This document shows, piece by piece, positions 24,793 to 37,175 of a stretch of DNA of 64,000 nt. This DNA is from Earliella scabrosa (lineage: Eukaryota; Basidiomycota; Agaricomycetes; Polyporales; Polyporaceae), in assembly GCA_022605405.1 (NCBI GenBank), contig JABYQQ010000004.1:2604001-2668000 (forward strand), written 5' to 3'. The notes under the pieces are model-generated. The model saw only the letters and a program-made list of their open reading frames with translations, was not told the DNA's origin and did not search any database. A program made the position numbers and the translations under genes. The number at the start of each line of letters is the position of its first letter. Position 1 is the first letter of the stretch.

Positions 24793-25248
24793 TTGATCCG
24801 TCACCTGACTTGTCCCTCCGTCCGTCCTCGGGGCAAGTGCTACAGGTTGCTCGCTCGACAGAGGATGCGAACGGAGCTCGCGCGGGGAGGTCGAGAATAG
24901 ATGCAGACAGCCACAGACGTCCTACGAGCCGGCCTGAACAGCGCGGAACAAATCACGAGTGCGGAGAGCCGACACCGTCCTTTGCGCCGCACGACGGATC
25001 ACCGTCGTCCCACTCGCGCCTAACCGCAACTCGCAGCTGAGGCATGCATGCACAGCGCAGCGTAGCTCAAGCCAACCGCCGTCCGCGCATTCAAGGTTAG
25101 CCTTTCGCTCGCGAACCTCTGTGGGACATCGGCCCGTCCAGACATCAGATCTCAGACATGTCCCATACCATTCCAGGGAACACATCACAGCCGGGTATAA
25201 TACAACGCGCCAAACAAACCGCATCCAGCACACATAACCCCAGACCGC
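24793..25248. other. Spacer between AGX1 start and dynein intermediate chain stop
   Basis: 456 bp. It contains the AGX1 promoter and the 3' UTR of the dynein gene. No distinct motif identified. Confidence 0.5.
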
Positions 25249-27780
25249 TCACCGTCCTGCGACTATCCGCGCAGAGTCGTCGCCGATCCCATTCGCCTGT
25301 CCGCCCCCGCCGATGATGCCCGCGACCGTTCGCTGCATGTCTGTCCACTCCGTCTCCCTGGGGAGCGCCATGTCTCCGATGTCGTAAATATAGAGCCGGC
25401 CGTCGCTTCCGCCCAGCGCAGCTCTCCGCCCGTCCTTCCGTTCCCAACGCAGCTTGTTCAACGCACGCCCAGAGCCGACGCTCGTGGAAACAACAGGCAC
25501 CTAATTTCAGACACACATCGCCCGTCAGCCACGCTCGTGAGCCAAGGCCATGTGCTTCCGCCCCAAAATCCACAGCGAACACGCACCTCCGTGTCGTGGT
25601 TCAGGTTCCACAGGTCAAATTTACCAGCTCCGTCCACAGTACCGAACACCGCAGGATGTGTCGGGTGCCACCTGACGTCGTACACGTAGTCGTCCGCCTC
25701 GTCGAATGAGTACAGTGGTGCTATGTGGTTCACCGCTGTCGAAGGCTTCGACAGTGACTTGGCCCGCCAGAGCTTGACAGTCCAGTCGACTGAACATGAC
25801 AGGAATAGATCCGAGAAGTCCACCGGCCCCACGAGTGGGTGGAAATGGATCCCCATGATTGGCCCGGAGTGCCCCTTGTACACGTCGTACTGGTTTAGCC
25901 CCGCCTTCGCACCTGCTCGGTCGTAGCGATTCGCTTGGTACACGTTCCCTTCCTCTGTGCCAACCCAGAAGGTAGTTGTCTCGTTGTCCGGGAAGTTGAG
26001 CGCCGTGATGGCCACCTCGCTCGTCTTGTTGTGACCGGCATGCACAAGCTCAAGAGTTTCCTGCGCCCACAGTTAGCGGTGGAATCGGCATCTGCCAGGG
26101 TTGGAGCTGACCTGCGGTTGCGCCAGCATATCGACAAGCCAACTGCACACGGTACCATCCGTACTGCTGGTGATCAGATTGTGAGCGTTCTGCGTTCCCA
26201 CCATCTGCATAGCGTAGACCGGATGCGTATGCCCGGCTGCAGAGAGTGGTGTCTTCAGAACAGGGAGATGTTTTGACCGCGTGTCCCAGAGCAAGATTTG
26301 ACCGGAGTACGTTCCGCCAAAGATGAGGTTGGAGTGGAAGGGGGAGAATGTTACGGACAAGACATCTGACTGCGATAGATTAGCTATGCCCTTCATACAT
26401 CAACCTCTGCGTGATGCCATACCTGCGAGTGGAAGACGAACTCTGGGCGTTCGAGTAAATGCAAGTTCCACACTGCAACGATCCCATCTGGTTCGTTCAA
26501 GGCGGCGGGGTTCTTGTTGTACGAGGCGCAGCTGAGTTCGGGGTACTAGACATATGTGAGTAGAGGAACTACCCTGCATGTTTGATAATACTACCTTTGG
26601 TGACCAGTCGATGTCAGTTATGGACCGGTTCTTGCCATATCGTTCGTCGTAGAATGAGCAGACGCACTTGACACGACCTTCAGAAGCCTCCCTAGAAAGC
26701 TGTCGTTACTGCGAATGCAAAAAGGACTCCTTCCATGGGACTCACGCTCCGCTCTCTGCACCTATGGTATAATCCCGGATATAGTCGTAGTTGTCATTCA
26801 GTGCCCGCTGGATGATCTTCGTCGACTGCTCCACGAAGTCTAAGAACTCGGGTGCCGAGAAGATACTGAGCTTCTCCTCCTCGGTCATTTCTGTGTCAGG
26901 GTGGATACTCAGCATCCTACCAGCTATGCGTATAACGGGTTGCAAACCTCGGATTTCCTGAGCAATCTCCTCGTCCAGCTTGTTGCTCTCCGCCTCCAGT
27001 TCCTCCTCGTGTGCTAATCGTTCGGCCTCTGCCGCTTCTCGCTCGCGCAATATGCGCTCCCGGATCTCCTCCTCGTTCACAGCGGTCGGTTCGGTCTCAA
27101 TCTCCATGGTTTGGACTTCCTTGTTGTATATCACGCGCTCCTACATGGGCCAGGTGAGCCCTAACATCCTATTAGTTTACCACTACGCTCGAACCTTCTG
27201 TGGCAACTCAAAGAGCTCCTGTTCAATGTCAATGAGATCCGGGATGACGCGCGGCGTCATCTCCCTGACGAGTTGTGCGACTCAATTGCTAGCGGCCGAC
27301 TTCGTACTGCAGAGTGGACGTACCGTTCCATCAAGCTCTCCGTAGCCCCATTCTGCGATTGGATGAGTGTCGTCCCAAGACTGAGCCTGTCCGACGCGGC
27401 ATCGCTCTGTCTGCTGAGTCGTCCCGACAGTATTGACGAAGTCCCGGGGAGAGATATTGGCTGGCCGAGCGCAGGGGTTCCGGGCGTAGACGAGATGGGT
27501 GTATCCAGCGCGCTGTCGACCCGACTATTTGAGCCGATGAGCACATTCACGAGCTCGTCGATGTTCTCCCGACGTGATGGTCCTGCGGCCTGAAAGTTGC
27601 GGGCAGCACACGCAAGAGTCGAAAGAACGGTCAGTGTCAGGCAGAAACGTCCGAAGTATAGGGACGCACGTCTGACATCCGCCGATCCTGGTCTGCCTTC
27701 TGCCTATCCGCTCTTGCCTTGCGCAGCTCCGCGAGCTTTGCCCGCTTGGCCTCAATCTCCGCCCTGCGTTTCTCAGACAT
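25249..27780 (-). CDS. Cytoplasmic dynein intermediate chain
   Basis: Scaffold subunit that binds the dynein heavy chain through a WD40 propeller and carries light chains and the dynactin p150 contact at its N-terminus. The start [20 protein letters not shown] is the charged helix conserved in this family (p150/NudE binding). It is followed by a Ser/Pro-rich linker, then [12 protein letters not shown], resembling a light-chain binding site, a Glu-rich helix ([20 protein letters not shown]), and [17 protein letters not shown]. The propeller blades include [91 protein letters not shown] and [21 protein letters not shown]. cerevisiae Pac11 is the counterpart. Divergent from SEN2 by 197 bp. Confidence 0.95.
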
Positions 27781-27977
27781 CGTGGCGAGTTGTGTGCGTT
27801 AGGAAGTAGGCGTATGAGAAAGAGCGCAACCGCAGTGGAGTTGACAGAAAGCTCAAGAGACGGACGCGCGCACATCCGAGACGCGTCGCCCAAAAAGGTC
27901 ACAACGCGGCTTGCTCTCTGACTCTACACAACTCCCATCGTGCGCACACTCTCTGTGATCCTACTCTCGAACTCTCT

Positions 27978-29402
27978 ATGTCGTCCATCACCCCGAACCG
28001 ACAGAAAGGCTCACAAAAGAGTGGGGCCCGTCGGGCAGAGAACAACAGAATCTACGCACATCCCCTCCCGCTCGTCTTTTCCGCGCCGGACGCCCACAGT
28101 CGACTCGGCCATGTCCTCGGACTCTTCGGCTACTCAAGTACCAGACTGGAGAATCCTCATTGCGAAGGCATCTTTGATCCTGCTACCCGCTCCGTATGGA
28201 TCACAAACCAAAAGGACTCTATGATTCTGTGGCGAAGAGGTTTCTTCGGGAAAGGCGATCTATCCAGGAGCGAGCCGTCCTGGCTTGCGAGGCAGATCAA
28301 TGCGAGGAAGGCCGCTGGGAAATGTACGTCTGCTCTGTCGCCTCTCTGCAAGATGGTCGTGTTCAAGGTATCTCAGATATGACATCAGAGGAAGTACGAG
28401 AGAAACGTAGGGCCGAACGCAAGCAGTTCAAGTTAGATCGTGCCGCCGCCATCGCAAAAGCAGCAGCAGAGGCAGAGGCCGCCTTTGCAGAGGGTCGCGA
28501 AGCAGCGCCGGCCTTCATTCCCTCTGGCGCGACATGGAAACCGCAACAACCCTCCGAAGCCAGTGCACTTCCTGAGGAGCCCCCAGAAGACGAGAAAGAC
28601 GGTTTGGAGGATGAGCTGGGGCCGCTAGAGGACATGGAGCACCTCCAACTGACTCTGCAAGAAGCCTTCTTCCTCGCGTGGAATCTGGACTGTCTCACAG
28701 TACTCGACCCGCATACGGTACATGTGATCGTTGTTCAGCGAAATACACAGTCGTTCTCTGATTATGCCCTTCTTGCCCTGAAACACGATAGAACGAAGCC
28801 ATGAGTTTGAAACAAATCTGGCAGGCATTCCAGGACGTTCACTGCATACCGCCTGGCCTGCCCATATACGCTGGCCGTTTCGATAACCCCTTCCTCGTCA
28901 ATTACGCTGCGTACCATTACTACCGCTCGCTAGGATGGGTAGTGAAAGGCGGAATCAAATTTTGCGTCGACCTCCTGCTGTACAAGCGAGGTCCGGTCTT
29001 CCATCACGCAGAGTGCGTCCGAAAGTATCTGTGCTTGTACACCGACCTGCCTAACGAAGGATCATAGATTCGCTATTGTAGTCATCCCAGTCTACGAAGA
29101 TCCAGCAGACCAAGAATCATCTCCCTTCAATCTTCCCAACTCGAATACCTTCTCGTGGTCCTGGCTCAGCACCGTGAACCGAGTGAATGCTCAGGTCCAG
29201 AAGGTTCGTTCCCCCAGCGGCTGCATACGTCTCATGAAACAGAACCTGACCACGCGAATAGACCCTGATTTTGACCTACGTCACAATCCCCGCTCAAACA
29301 CGCGTACCCGTAGATTTACTGTCGACGCCTGCATGCCTGGCTCAATATTCCGTCAGGGATGTAGTGTTGCGCCGGTTCATCCCCGCTCGGATGCGTGATT
29401 GA
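27978..29402 (+). CDS. SEN2: tRNA-splicing endonuclease catalytic subunit Sen2
   Basis: Catalyses 5' splice-site cleavage of pre-tRNA introns in the Sen2-Sen15-Sen34-Sen54 complex. Exon 1 gives [40 protein letters not shown] and [18 protein letters not shown] charged linker follows ([20 protein letters not shown]), then an Asp/Glu-rich low-complexity part. The nuclease domain reads [20 protein letters not shown] and [20 protein letters not shown]. The Tyr of YKRG, the His of FHHAE and the Lys of AQVQK form the expected Tyr/His/Lys triad. The C-terminus [13 protein letters not shown] ends at TGA 29400-29402. At the first intron two acceptors nine bases apart are both in frame. High confidence. 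Confidence 0.95.
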
Positions 29403-29711
29403 AGGATCAGACACTTCCCTACTGCTGAGTTGGAGCGGACCTAAATGCGACAACTCACCACGGACCTTCGGTCGGACAGAGTCGGACGTTATTGTAAACA
29501 TGCAAGACTGGATGCAATCTATACTCTAGCGTACAGTGTGAACCACACGACGTAAACTCGACGTATGGACAGAAAAAAGACAAGAACCACCCCATCGAAG
29601 AAGGGAGCAGATTGAATAAGTCATGACAAACAAACAGGCTGCGTCGCGGCGAAGAAGGGTCGAAACTGAGTCAACGAAACCCCATCATGACCACATCGAC
29701 GAGAGCGATGA
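29403..29711. other. Convergent spacer SEN2/THP3-like
   Basis: 309 bp between converging stops, presumed 3' UTRs. Nothing else seen. Confidence 0.5.
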
Positions 29712-31758
29712 CTATACGGCGCCCTTGATCTGTACTCTCCGGTACTTCTCTTCGAACACCGATGCGAGCGGCGCGCCGGCAGGCTTGCAATCGAGTACCT
29801 TCTCCGCGTCCGGGCTGTTTGGGTTCTGGAAGAAGCCTGCCCGGTGTTCGGTAAGGAACTCCCGCGCGGCCTCGAGCGTGTCGAACGCGAGCTCATTCTG
29901 GATGAACGACAATTGCAATGTCCGGTACCTGTCATATTGCAAGTTGGGAGAAGGTTGGTCCAACCGCAAATGCGTCAGCACCCAGCACAAAATCGAGGTC
30001 CGAGCCGGAAAGAAGGACGCGAAGAGGAGAAACTTGGTATTAGGGCGGGGAGGTGGCGGGTTAAGGAATGGAAGGCTCGCGTAAGAGCGCGAGCCGTAGG
30101 AAGGTGAACAGAAGAGAGGGGCCAGTACTCACGCTTTTGTCATGACCATGAGTGCGCGTATCCTCTCCCTATCAATGAAGTGATCCATGATGTAGGCTCC
30201 CATGTTGGGAGCATTCATATACAAGTCAAAGAGAGCGTGATAGTTTCCCATCGCGACCGCACGCTGAACCGCGAGCGCATGTCGGACAGCGGGTGCGGAT
30301 TTCTGTTGTCCTGTTAGCTGACCTACGTATAAATTCAAGTCTGTGACCCACGGTGTCAAGGTCCACCGAGATCAGACAATGGTCGTGAACGGCATATGGA
30401 GCGAGAGCGTACCACTCCGATTGCGTCCATGCAAGAGCATCAGTATTCGGTATGCCGTGAACTCTTCCACCTTGCCGGGAATGCCAAGCTCATAGAGGTT
30501 CCGGAGCATTGCCTGGCATTGGTTATACTCAACCATGTCGCCCTAGGTAGCGCGAAGGTTAGAATGCAATCACACCTACTTCATCATAGCGTCTCGAGTG
30601 GAACACACATACCACTTCGAGTGCCATACGTGCATGGATCTCATAGACTGTCACAGTGAACTCGTTCTTGATGCGCTGCACCTGGAGAGAGACAATAAGG
30701 TGCGAACGTCGCTGTCAACCCGCCTACCGCAAGAACTCGGGGAGACGCACGGTGAGGTCCTGCCGTAAACTCTTGAATTGGCTACATATCCAATTGTAAG
30801 TCGCCTTCTCGCGCCACTTCTTCTTGAGCTGATTCAATGTCTCTTGCAGGATATGATACGGCCGTATTTGCTCCGGTTTAGGTTCCTGCGGCCACCCAGT
30901 GTGTCAGCGAGCGGATGGGCTCAGCGACCGAGAGTAAGCTCACGGAAGTCAGGCGTAGATAGTCCTTGAATATCTCCTGAGATGTCCCGACAATAGTGAA
31001 GCGATCCCAGTTGGGCACGTTCTGTACCCGACAGTCAGCACTCGCGGCAGAACACAAGGGCGCGTAGGACACAGACTGTATTCGCTTCCGGCTCGTCCGC
31101 GTCGTACGTAGCAGGCGTTCCGGACCGAGATTTGAAGAGGTGGTTAGCGTGCGTGCCGTACGAGGAAGAGGAAGAGTGGTTGTTCAATTGACGATAGCTT
31201 TTCTGCCGTTCGATGTCATGTTCACGTTGGAAACGTGCGGCCCGGCGGTTCAGTGCGGCGACATCATTAAGATCCAACGCACTCGCTCCAGATGATTTCG
31301 ATGCGGAGTTCTTCTTCGTTTTCTTGTTGCTTGCTGGAGTAGCGTCATTGCTGTCGCGGGGGCGAATGGCGTGGACCTCCAGGAGACACAGAGACAAATG
31401 GAACATGGACTCACAACTTTCTCTTCCCATTATTTGCGGGAAACAGAGTGGGGGGAGGTTTGGGTAATAGACTCGAGATCGGTTTCTGAGCCGCGAACCA
31501 CCACTGTTAATGATAGAACTGAGGGCACACCTTTGCAATTGGACGCCAGCCCAGTCCGTAGTCCACAACGTCTTCGCCGCAAAAGAATCAGCAATCACCT
31601 GTTTCAATTCTGCTTGAGCCTCTGCGCGATTTCCCTCTGTCATCTGCCCGAGACACTTTGCAACCCATTCTCTACGAGCCAGCGTGAGCAACATCATCAT
31701 GGCGAAACGAGTGGTTCTTGCCATACTTCAGTTGTGGCGGCCAACTCTCCGACGACAT
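29712..31758 (-). CDS. THP3: SAC3/GANP-domain protein, Thp3/LENG8-like
   Basis: PCI-type protein linked in yeast (Thp3-Csn12) to transcription elongation and mRNA splicing. The start MSSESWPPQLK, then EWVAKCLGQMTEGNRAEAQA, matches the LENG8 WPP block before the SAC3 domain. A basic and Ser-rich middle (SNKKTKKNSASKSSGA; AALNRRAARFQREHDIERQK) carries the usual LENG8 helix. The SAC3/GANP core reads VPNWDRFTIVGTSQEIFKDY, EPKPEQIRPYHILQETLNQL, LRQDLTVQRIKNEFTVTVYE, MALEVGDMVEYNQCQAMLRN and LYELGIPGKVEEF. It continues with AVQRAVAMGNYHALFDLYMN, AYRTLQLSFIQNELAFDTLE and ends RRVQIKGAV. Many short introns. Distinct from Sac3 itself, which is longer and has a CID region. Confidence 0.88.
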
Positions 31759-32144
31759 GGCGGTAGTTCAGTGATTTCGTTCAGTGAGAGTCAGAGAGTA
31801 TGGAGAACAGGATGTGGTCGGAAAGCGAGATGAGCACAACAGTCGGGGGTTAGAGCCGGCCGCATTTGGCGTCTTGTGATGATTTGTTTACGTGTTGGAA
31901 TGAATGGCGCTCCCATCCAGGAATACTCTCTCTTGTCTCATCCTTGGTCGCGCAGTGCACACAAGCTGGGGCATTAAATCGCATTACTGCTGTATGAACG
32001 TACTAACGGGTTGACTCTGAATGCCTCTGGTGCAAAGCACGACATAACGGTACGTGGAATGAACGGTCCGATTGTATCTCGACTATGCACAGGGACGTCC
32101 CACTCGACCACCAGGCAAGGGTCAGTACTCTACTCTGAGCGTTT
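31759..32144. other. Spacer between THP3-like start and CYT1 stop
   Basis: 386 bp. Holds the THP3-like promoter and the CYT1 3' UTR. No clear motif. Confidence 0.5.
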
Positions 32145-33494
32145 TCAGTGCTTCTCGACGGGAGGGTTGTACACTGTTTGCGCCAGTATCGTCAATACAA
32201 GTATGTGGAATCCACAGAGGAGGTACGTACCAATCTTCCTTGTCTTGATCCACGACCACTTGAAGCGCTTGACATAGAGAGAGATGGCAGTCAAAGCGGA
32301 GAAGAGGATGACCGCCTTCAAGCCCGCCTTCTTCCGCTCATCGTGCTCTGGCTCCGCAGCCCAGTTCAAGAACGTTACGACATCCTTAGCCATCTGGGAG
32401 GTGGTGGCGGGAGTCCCTAGTGACGGCATGCCACATCAGCGTGTTGACCGCATATCATCATGGACTGTATGCACTCACCGTCATCGTACTCAACAAGACC
32501 ATCGAACAACACGCGAGCCATAGAAATGGCGTTGCCAGGGAAGTACGGGTTGTAGTTCATGCCCTCACGGATCTCGAAACCAGCAGGGGGGTCCCTGTAT
32601 CCGGTGAGCAGCGAGAAGATGTAGTCCTATGCGACAGAAATTGATATTATTCGCCACAGAGCCCAATGCATGGAGGGAAAATATACAACATACCGCACCG
32701 CCGTGACGAGCCTTGACGATCAGACTGAGGTCGGGAGGAAGCGCACCACCATTACTTGCACGGGCGGCCTCCTCATTGGGGTATGGCGGGGGCATGTAGT
32801 CGGACAGCTTGCCGGGGCGCATGAACATCTCGCCCTCGTCATTCGGGCCGTCCTGGTACTCGACCTCCTCGGCCATGGCCTTCACCTCGTCGACGGTGTG
32901 TGACACACCGACAAGATTGCGCCAGGCAATGCGGTCCAAGGAGTGGCAGGCGGCGCAGACCTCGCGGTAGACCTGGTATCCTCTCCGGATGCTGCAAGAG
33001 CGCATGAGACGCGTGAGGTCTAGGCGTGACGCGAAGGCGAGATAGCTACCTAGCATGGTCGAACGAGTCGAGCAAACCCGAATGGGACCAGGGATATTGG
33101 GCAGGGTGGAGACCCTCTTCCGCGGGAGAGTTTGCGTGGACCTCACCAATAAAGGGGAGGGTGCCGTAGAGGTTTGCGTACCATGCGACGGAGCCAACGG
33201 TCAACAGGGTCGCGGAGGCGAGGGTTGCGCGGGAGTTGACGAAGGACTGCGAGCCGCAGTTCAACAAGGGGGCAGCGAGGAGCATGCGGAAGTGTTTCCT
33301 ACCTCGAATGCGGAAGAAGAAGAGGAGGAGGTGGAGGCAAAACGGACACGCTGTTCGTGTTGTGAGCGCGTCATCGAGGACAGGGAGAGGAGAGAACGCA
33401 CCGGAAGAGAGCGTGCGGCGTTGAAGGCGGTCGAGCGGGCCCCGTTGAGACCTGCGACGTTCTTCAGGGCACCCGCAGGGAGCCTGGCAAGCAT
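32145..33494 (-). CDS. CYT1: Cytochrome c1, heme protein of respiratory complex III
   Basis: Transfers electrons from the Rieske protein to cytochrome c; anchored in the inner membrane with its heme domain in the intermembrane space. The start [20 protein letters not shown] with an Arg-rich, acid-free leader is a matrix-targeting sequence, followed after an intron by the hydrophobic sorting segment [17 protein letters not shown]. The heme site is [16 protein letters not shown] (CXXCH). Further blocks: [78 protein letters not shown] (axial-ligand Met after PGNAIS), and the C-terminal anchor [20 protein letters not shown] ending [14 protein letters not shown]. The last intron sits in KI-V. High confidence. 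Confidence 0.97.
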
Positions 33495-34028
33495 TTTGGG
33501 GATGAGCACAAGTCGGTCGTCGTCGACGCGGATATTCGAGAGGCAAGCAAGACGGGCGCCTCGCACCCACTCGCCTCTCCCGGGAGAACCCGGAGCCGTC
33601 TCCCGAACAAATCACAGCCTGCCGTTTTGTGACGCTGGCGCCGACCAGGCGCTGACCCGACCCAAGGCCGAGATCTCTCTCGACGACGCCCGCTCAACCT
33701 GCGCGGCGCGCGCGACTCTGGCTCGCCTCAGCCTGGTCACTCCAGTTACGGCTCAATGAACAGATCATCTCGCTTGCTCAAACACAGCAGCTCAGCGGAA
33801 CGCGGATTTATAGGTAGCCGACTTCCTAGTCTGTCCTTCATACGTTGGCAGAAACACATGATGGAACAAGTCGTGAAGAAAGATAGATAGTAGATGTCAT
33901 CACGGGTCGTGCGCTGCAAAAGGGATACCTAATCTACAGGCAGAAGCCATACACATAGCGTGAACAGTAGAAAATCCGGAAAAGAAGGACCCAGCCTGCG
34001 TGAGTGAGAAAAATGTGTTGCACGATGC
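33495..34028. other. Spacer between CYT1 start and CYSTM gene stop
   Basis: 534 bp. It should hold the CYT1 promoter and the 3' UTR of the upstream gene. An open frame antisense to CYT1 extends in but looks like a shadow. Confidence 0.5.
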
Positions 34029-34520
34029 TTAGTCGCAGCAGATCTCTGCAACGCACAAACGCCACCTGTCAATGGCAACCTCTTGCGGAGCAGCAACGGA
34101 GCAGACGCACCTTCAGCGCAACAGCACAAACATGCACCAGCTAGACACGCCATGCAAGTTCCTCCTCCTCCGCTATCCTTCTCTTGTTGCCTGCATGGAA
34201 CATGAATTTTGTAAGTCGTACCATCAGAAAGGCTCGGCAACGTGCGCCACGTACACGATGACCGTTTGCGGGGCAGGCTGGGGCTGGTAAGGCTGGCCGT
34301 AGCCGGGCTGGCCATAGGGCTGCTGGTAGCCACCGTAAGCCTGCTGTGGCTGCTGGGGATAGTAACCGCCCTGGCCGGGAGGAGGGCCTACAAATATGAT
34401 ATGATATTCCCGTCAACATTTGCAAGCGCCGCGGAGAGGGAGGTGCCGGCACAGACCTTGCGGAGGATAGTATTGGCCCTGCTGGGGGGCGCCGCCGCCG
34501 TAATAGTCTTGGGCCGACAT
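34029..34520 (-). CDS. CYSTM-type cysteine-rich small membrane protein
   Basis: Ninety-seven residues from four exons (34457-34520, 34255-34387, 34111-34190, 34029-34045) that sum to 294 nt. The N-terminus is a Gln/Gly/Tyr/Pro-rich low-complexity segment (MSAQDYYGGGAPQQGQYYPP; repeated GYQQPYGQPGYGQPYQPQP). The C-terminus is a cysteine-rich module (GGGGTCMACLAGACLCCC) ending AEEICCD. This is the layout of CYSTM proteins, tail-anchored plasma-membrane proteins implicated in stress tolerance and metal resistance. The last coding exon is 17 nt. An alternative acceptor 18 nt upstream would replace the EEICCD end with a longer hydrophobic tail. Exact role unknown. Confidence 0.8.
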
Positions 34521-35506
34521 GATGGATAAACGCAGAGAGGAAGAGAGGAGGAGGTAGGTTGCGACCGCCCCAGGCTTATAATAGCTGGGCGACCGTCCTC
34601 CCACGTGACCCATCGCCGCGCGCATCCAGGGCGGCAGGAGTCGCTCGCCGAGCGGAAGGAATCAAGGATGTCTCTCTGACATCTTTCCCTGACCAACACT
34701 TGCCCTGTACACCCACCGTCTTCCGAGGTTGCTCGACAGTGCCCGGGGCCTGCGCGCGCAGCTGCGCAGCACCGGGCTGTGGTTGAGCCCAAATAGCTTT
34801 TGGGCACCTGTCCCAGCGGAAGACAGTAGGTTTGTACAGCTTCCAGGGCGCCTCCAAACCAAGACGATTCTACCACACCAGACCACGCCCTATCCGGACG
34901 CTATCAACGCATGCTTGTGCCGGCTTGCATCGTGTCGTGGCCATCAATCATCCGCCTCGAGGCCAGATCAGTCCACTCGGATTCCGGTCAGACTGCCTTG
35001 AGTGCTTTCACTTGCTGGCACGAAGATATCCCTGGTTCGGAGAAAATGCGTTCCTGACCGGAAGTAAGTTGTCTCTGAAGCCACAACGCGCATTCCATTC
35101 AACCTGCCAAGCCAAGAACATCAACGACAAGGCGGTATTACTCTATATGACATACGTAAACACGTCCTTGGTACAAGCAACTAATCGCGTAGACGTCCAA
35201 GGAATTAGGGTAAGTAGAACGAAAGGACGAGGCAAATACACTTCTGGAGGTACTATCGGGTCTTCGACAAACCATTACGACAACAACCTCAACACAACAC
35301 ACTCTCAAGAAAACAGCATGAACGAAGCGCCTATCGAACAAGTCCCGGAACGTCGCAGCGGGTACAAACAAGCCAGGCGAGAGCCAATCGCGTTGTGCGT
35401 GTGCACCAATAGGTCTGGTGTATCGTGTGGGGGCATTTAGCTTTTAAGGTTCGAAAGTTCGGAGTCACAGAGCGCGCGGCGGTGGTGGAATCCTTGATGG
35501 GGAGGG
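34521..35506. other. Large spacer between the CYSTM and velvet genes
   Basis: 986 bp with the CYSTM promoter (AT-rich TATTATAAG near 34575 on the minus strand, CACGTG near 34602) and the velvet 3' UTR. A 202-codon plus-strand frame (34832-35440) begins at TTG and has no recognisable pattern; I do not call it. Confidence 0.45.
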
Positions 35507-36837
35507 TCAGGAACTCAGCGGCGGACCTCGGGCAAACTGAATCGTAGTGGCAAAAGCGTACATTCGGGCACCCTGTTGCAGGAAGTACTGCGTCAACGGC
35601 GTTTGCGCTGCGAGCGGTGAATGCAGGGAGCTTGATCAGTCTCGGTGGTTTCTATGCGTGCGCTGACAGCTTCTTACCGGGCGCGACATAGTCACGGAGC
35701 GGGTAAACGTCAAAGGGCAACGAGCGCGCTTCGGTGACGATGGTTCCCCCGTGTTGTCCGACAAGTGCTGCTGGGTCGTCGAATCTAAGATCTGCGTTGA
35801 GATACACCGATTGACTCGTCCGGCCATACGCGAACTTACCGTGGTAATCGAATCAGTGTGACCTTGAGCTGGTACCGACCCCTCTGTCGCACGCTCACGT
35901 CCGGATACATGAAGTAAACCCCTCGACGCCCTTGAAGGTTTCGGAGGAGATGCGGCGAGGACACCAGATTGCCGTAAAGCAATCGCTCCCTCTGATTTCG
36001 GCCGTCGCCATCCGTTACGTAGTCCATGGGCGCGGACCCATCTGCGCTGAGCAGAGACAATTGGGCAACCAAGAACGGAAGCTCCATTTCGCTGCGAGAG
36101 TTCTCAGCGGGCATCTATTAACCTCAATTGCACGCCGTGCGCACTCACTCGATAATCGCCCGCCCGGCTGAGTCGCGCATGACGAGCTGCGCTATCAGAG
36201 GCGGCGCAAGAGGCAACCTCGTGAGGGTTGAGGCCCCAAACTCTGCTGTTCGATCTGGGTGTTGCACGATCTCTAGACGGAACGATCTGTAGACAGCATT
36301 AGTCCACACCATGCACGACTCCTATGACGCAGTAAACGGATGACACCGTACCTGGACTGCCCGCTAGACGCTTCAGCGACCGCAACGTCCACCTCCTCAA
36401 AGTTGTTCAAAATCGATTCTGGTCTATTCACACCACGAGCGCGGTGTGACAAGGGAGAGGTCGGGGGTCGTGCGTATGGCGACGCGCTCGCTCGAGGACT
36501 GCCGTTAGATAGGAAGTTTATCGAGAGCTTGTGGCGATCCTTGGGTGACACGGAATGGCCAGGCGGGTCGGCTTCGCCGCTACATAGCACCCCTGAAGGG
36601 ACGAGGTTGTCCAGGGTATATCCGTCCACGAGCTACAGGCGGTAAGGGCAGTCAGCATGATACGATGTGTCAGTCAGGCAAAGCATGCGCACCATGCCCG
36701 CACTGTGGCGATAGGCTTGGGTTGTGCGGGGGCTCCCTGAAGTATATCTGCGCGGCCTGGCCGCCTTTTGAGGTTACCGGGGATGGACAGCGCTTTGGAG
36801 GAGTGACTGCGCGGGCGTCCACGGTCAGACCGGTCAT
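35507..36837 (-). CDS. Velvet-domain regulator
   Basis: Fungal transcription factor family controlling development, sporulation and secondary metabolism; the fold resembles the NF-kB DNA-binding domain. Exons 36778-36837, 36352-36632, 36149-36286, 35840-36091, 35678-35784 and 35507-35607 sum to 939 nt, giving 312 residues with every phase consistent. An unstructured N-terminal extension of about 110 residues (DRHKLSINFLSNGSPRASAS) precedes the domain. The domain reads RSFRLEIVQHPDRTAEFGAS, PPLIAQLVMRDSAGRAIIDE, MELPFLVAQLSLLSADGSAP, LLYGNLVSSPHLLRNLQGRR, GVYFMYPDVSVRQRGRYQLK, EARSLPFDVYPLRDYVAPAQ and TPLTQYFLQQGARMYAFATT. The first exon (MTGLTVDARAVTPPKRCPSP) is the least certain, because the 145-nt intron after it is long for this locus. 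Cannot assign to VosA, VelB or VelC. Confidence 0.88.
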
Positions 36838-37175
36838 ACAGAGGAGGCTCAACGTGGTCCGGTGTGTGGTACGTCAGCTTTAGCACACGGAGGGAGCGGC
36901 ATTAGCCACATCTGGCCACGGACATAAATATGAGGAGACAGATGGAAAACCTCACGGACTAATCGATGCAGACCCGCTTCCAATTCCAGGGACCGACCGA
37001 GGTCTTAAACGTTACCCGAGTGAAAGGGCGCCGGTACCAGGTGAACGGACATCTCTCTCCCGAGGCAGCGAGGCAGGAGGTCGTCTAAACTTAACAGCAG
37101 GCAGCCGCGAGCATTGGAAAGCGGGGACGATGACTCACATAAGATTAGCGTACGATAGATTATACATGAAATATA
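36838..37175. other. Spacer velvet start/TIM23 stop
   Basis: 338 bp holding the velvet promoter and TIM23 3' UTR. A 40-codon plus-strand frame at 36966-37088 is open from an ATG, but without support. Confidence 0.45.

Noticed and set aside
34832..35440. 202-codon plus-strand frame
   Set aside because: Begins at TTG, has no ATG near its start and no recognisable motif; likely chance in a promoter region.
36966..37088. 40-codon ATG-initiated plus-strand frame between velvet and TIM23
   Set aside because: Too short to judge, no known family, and no other support.
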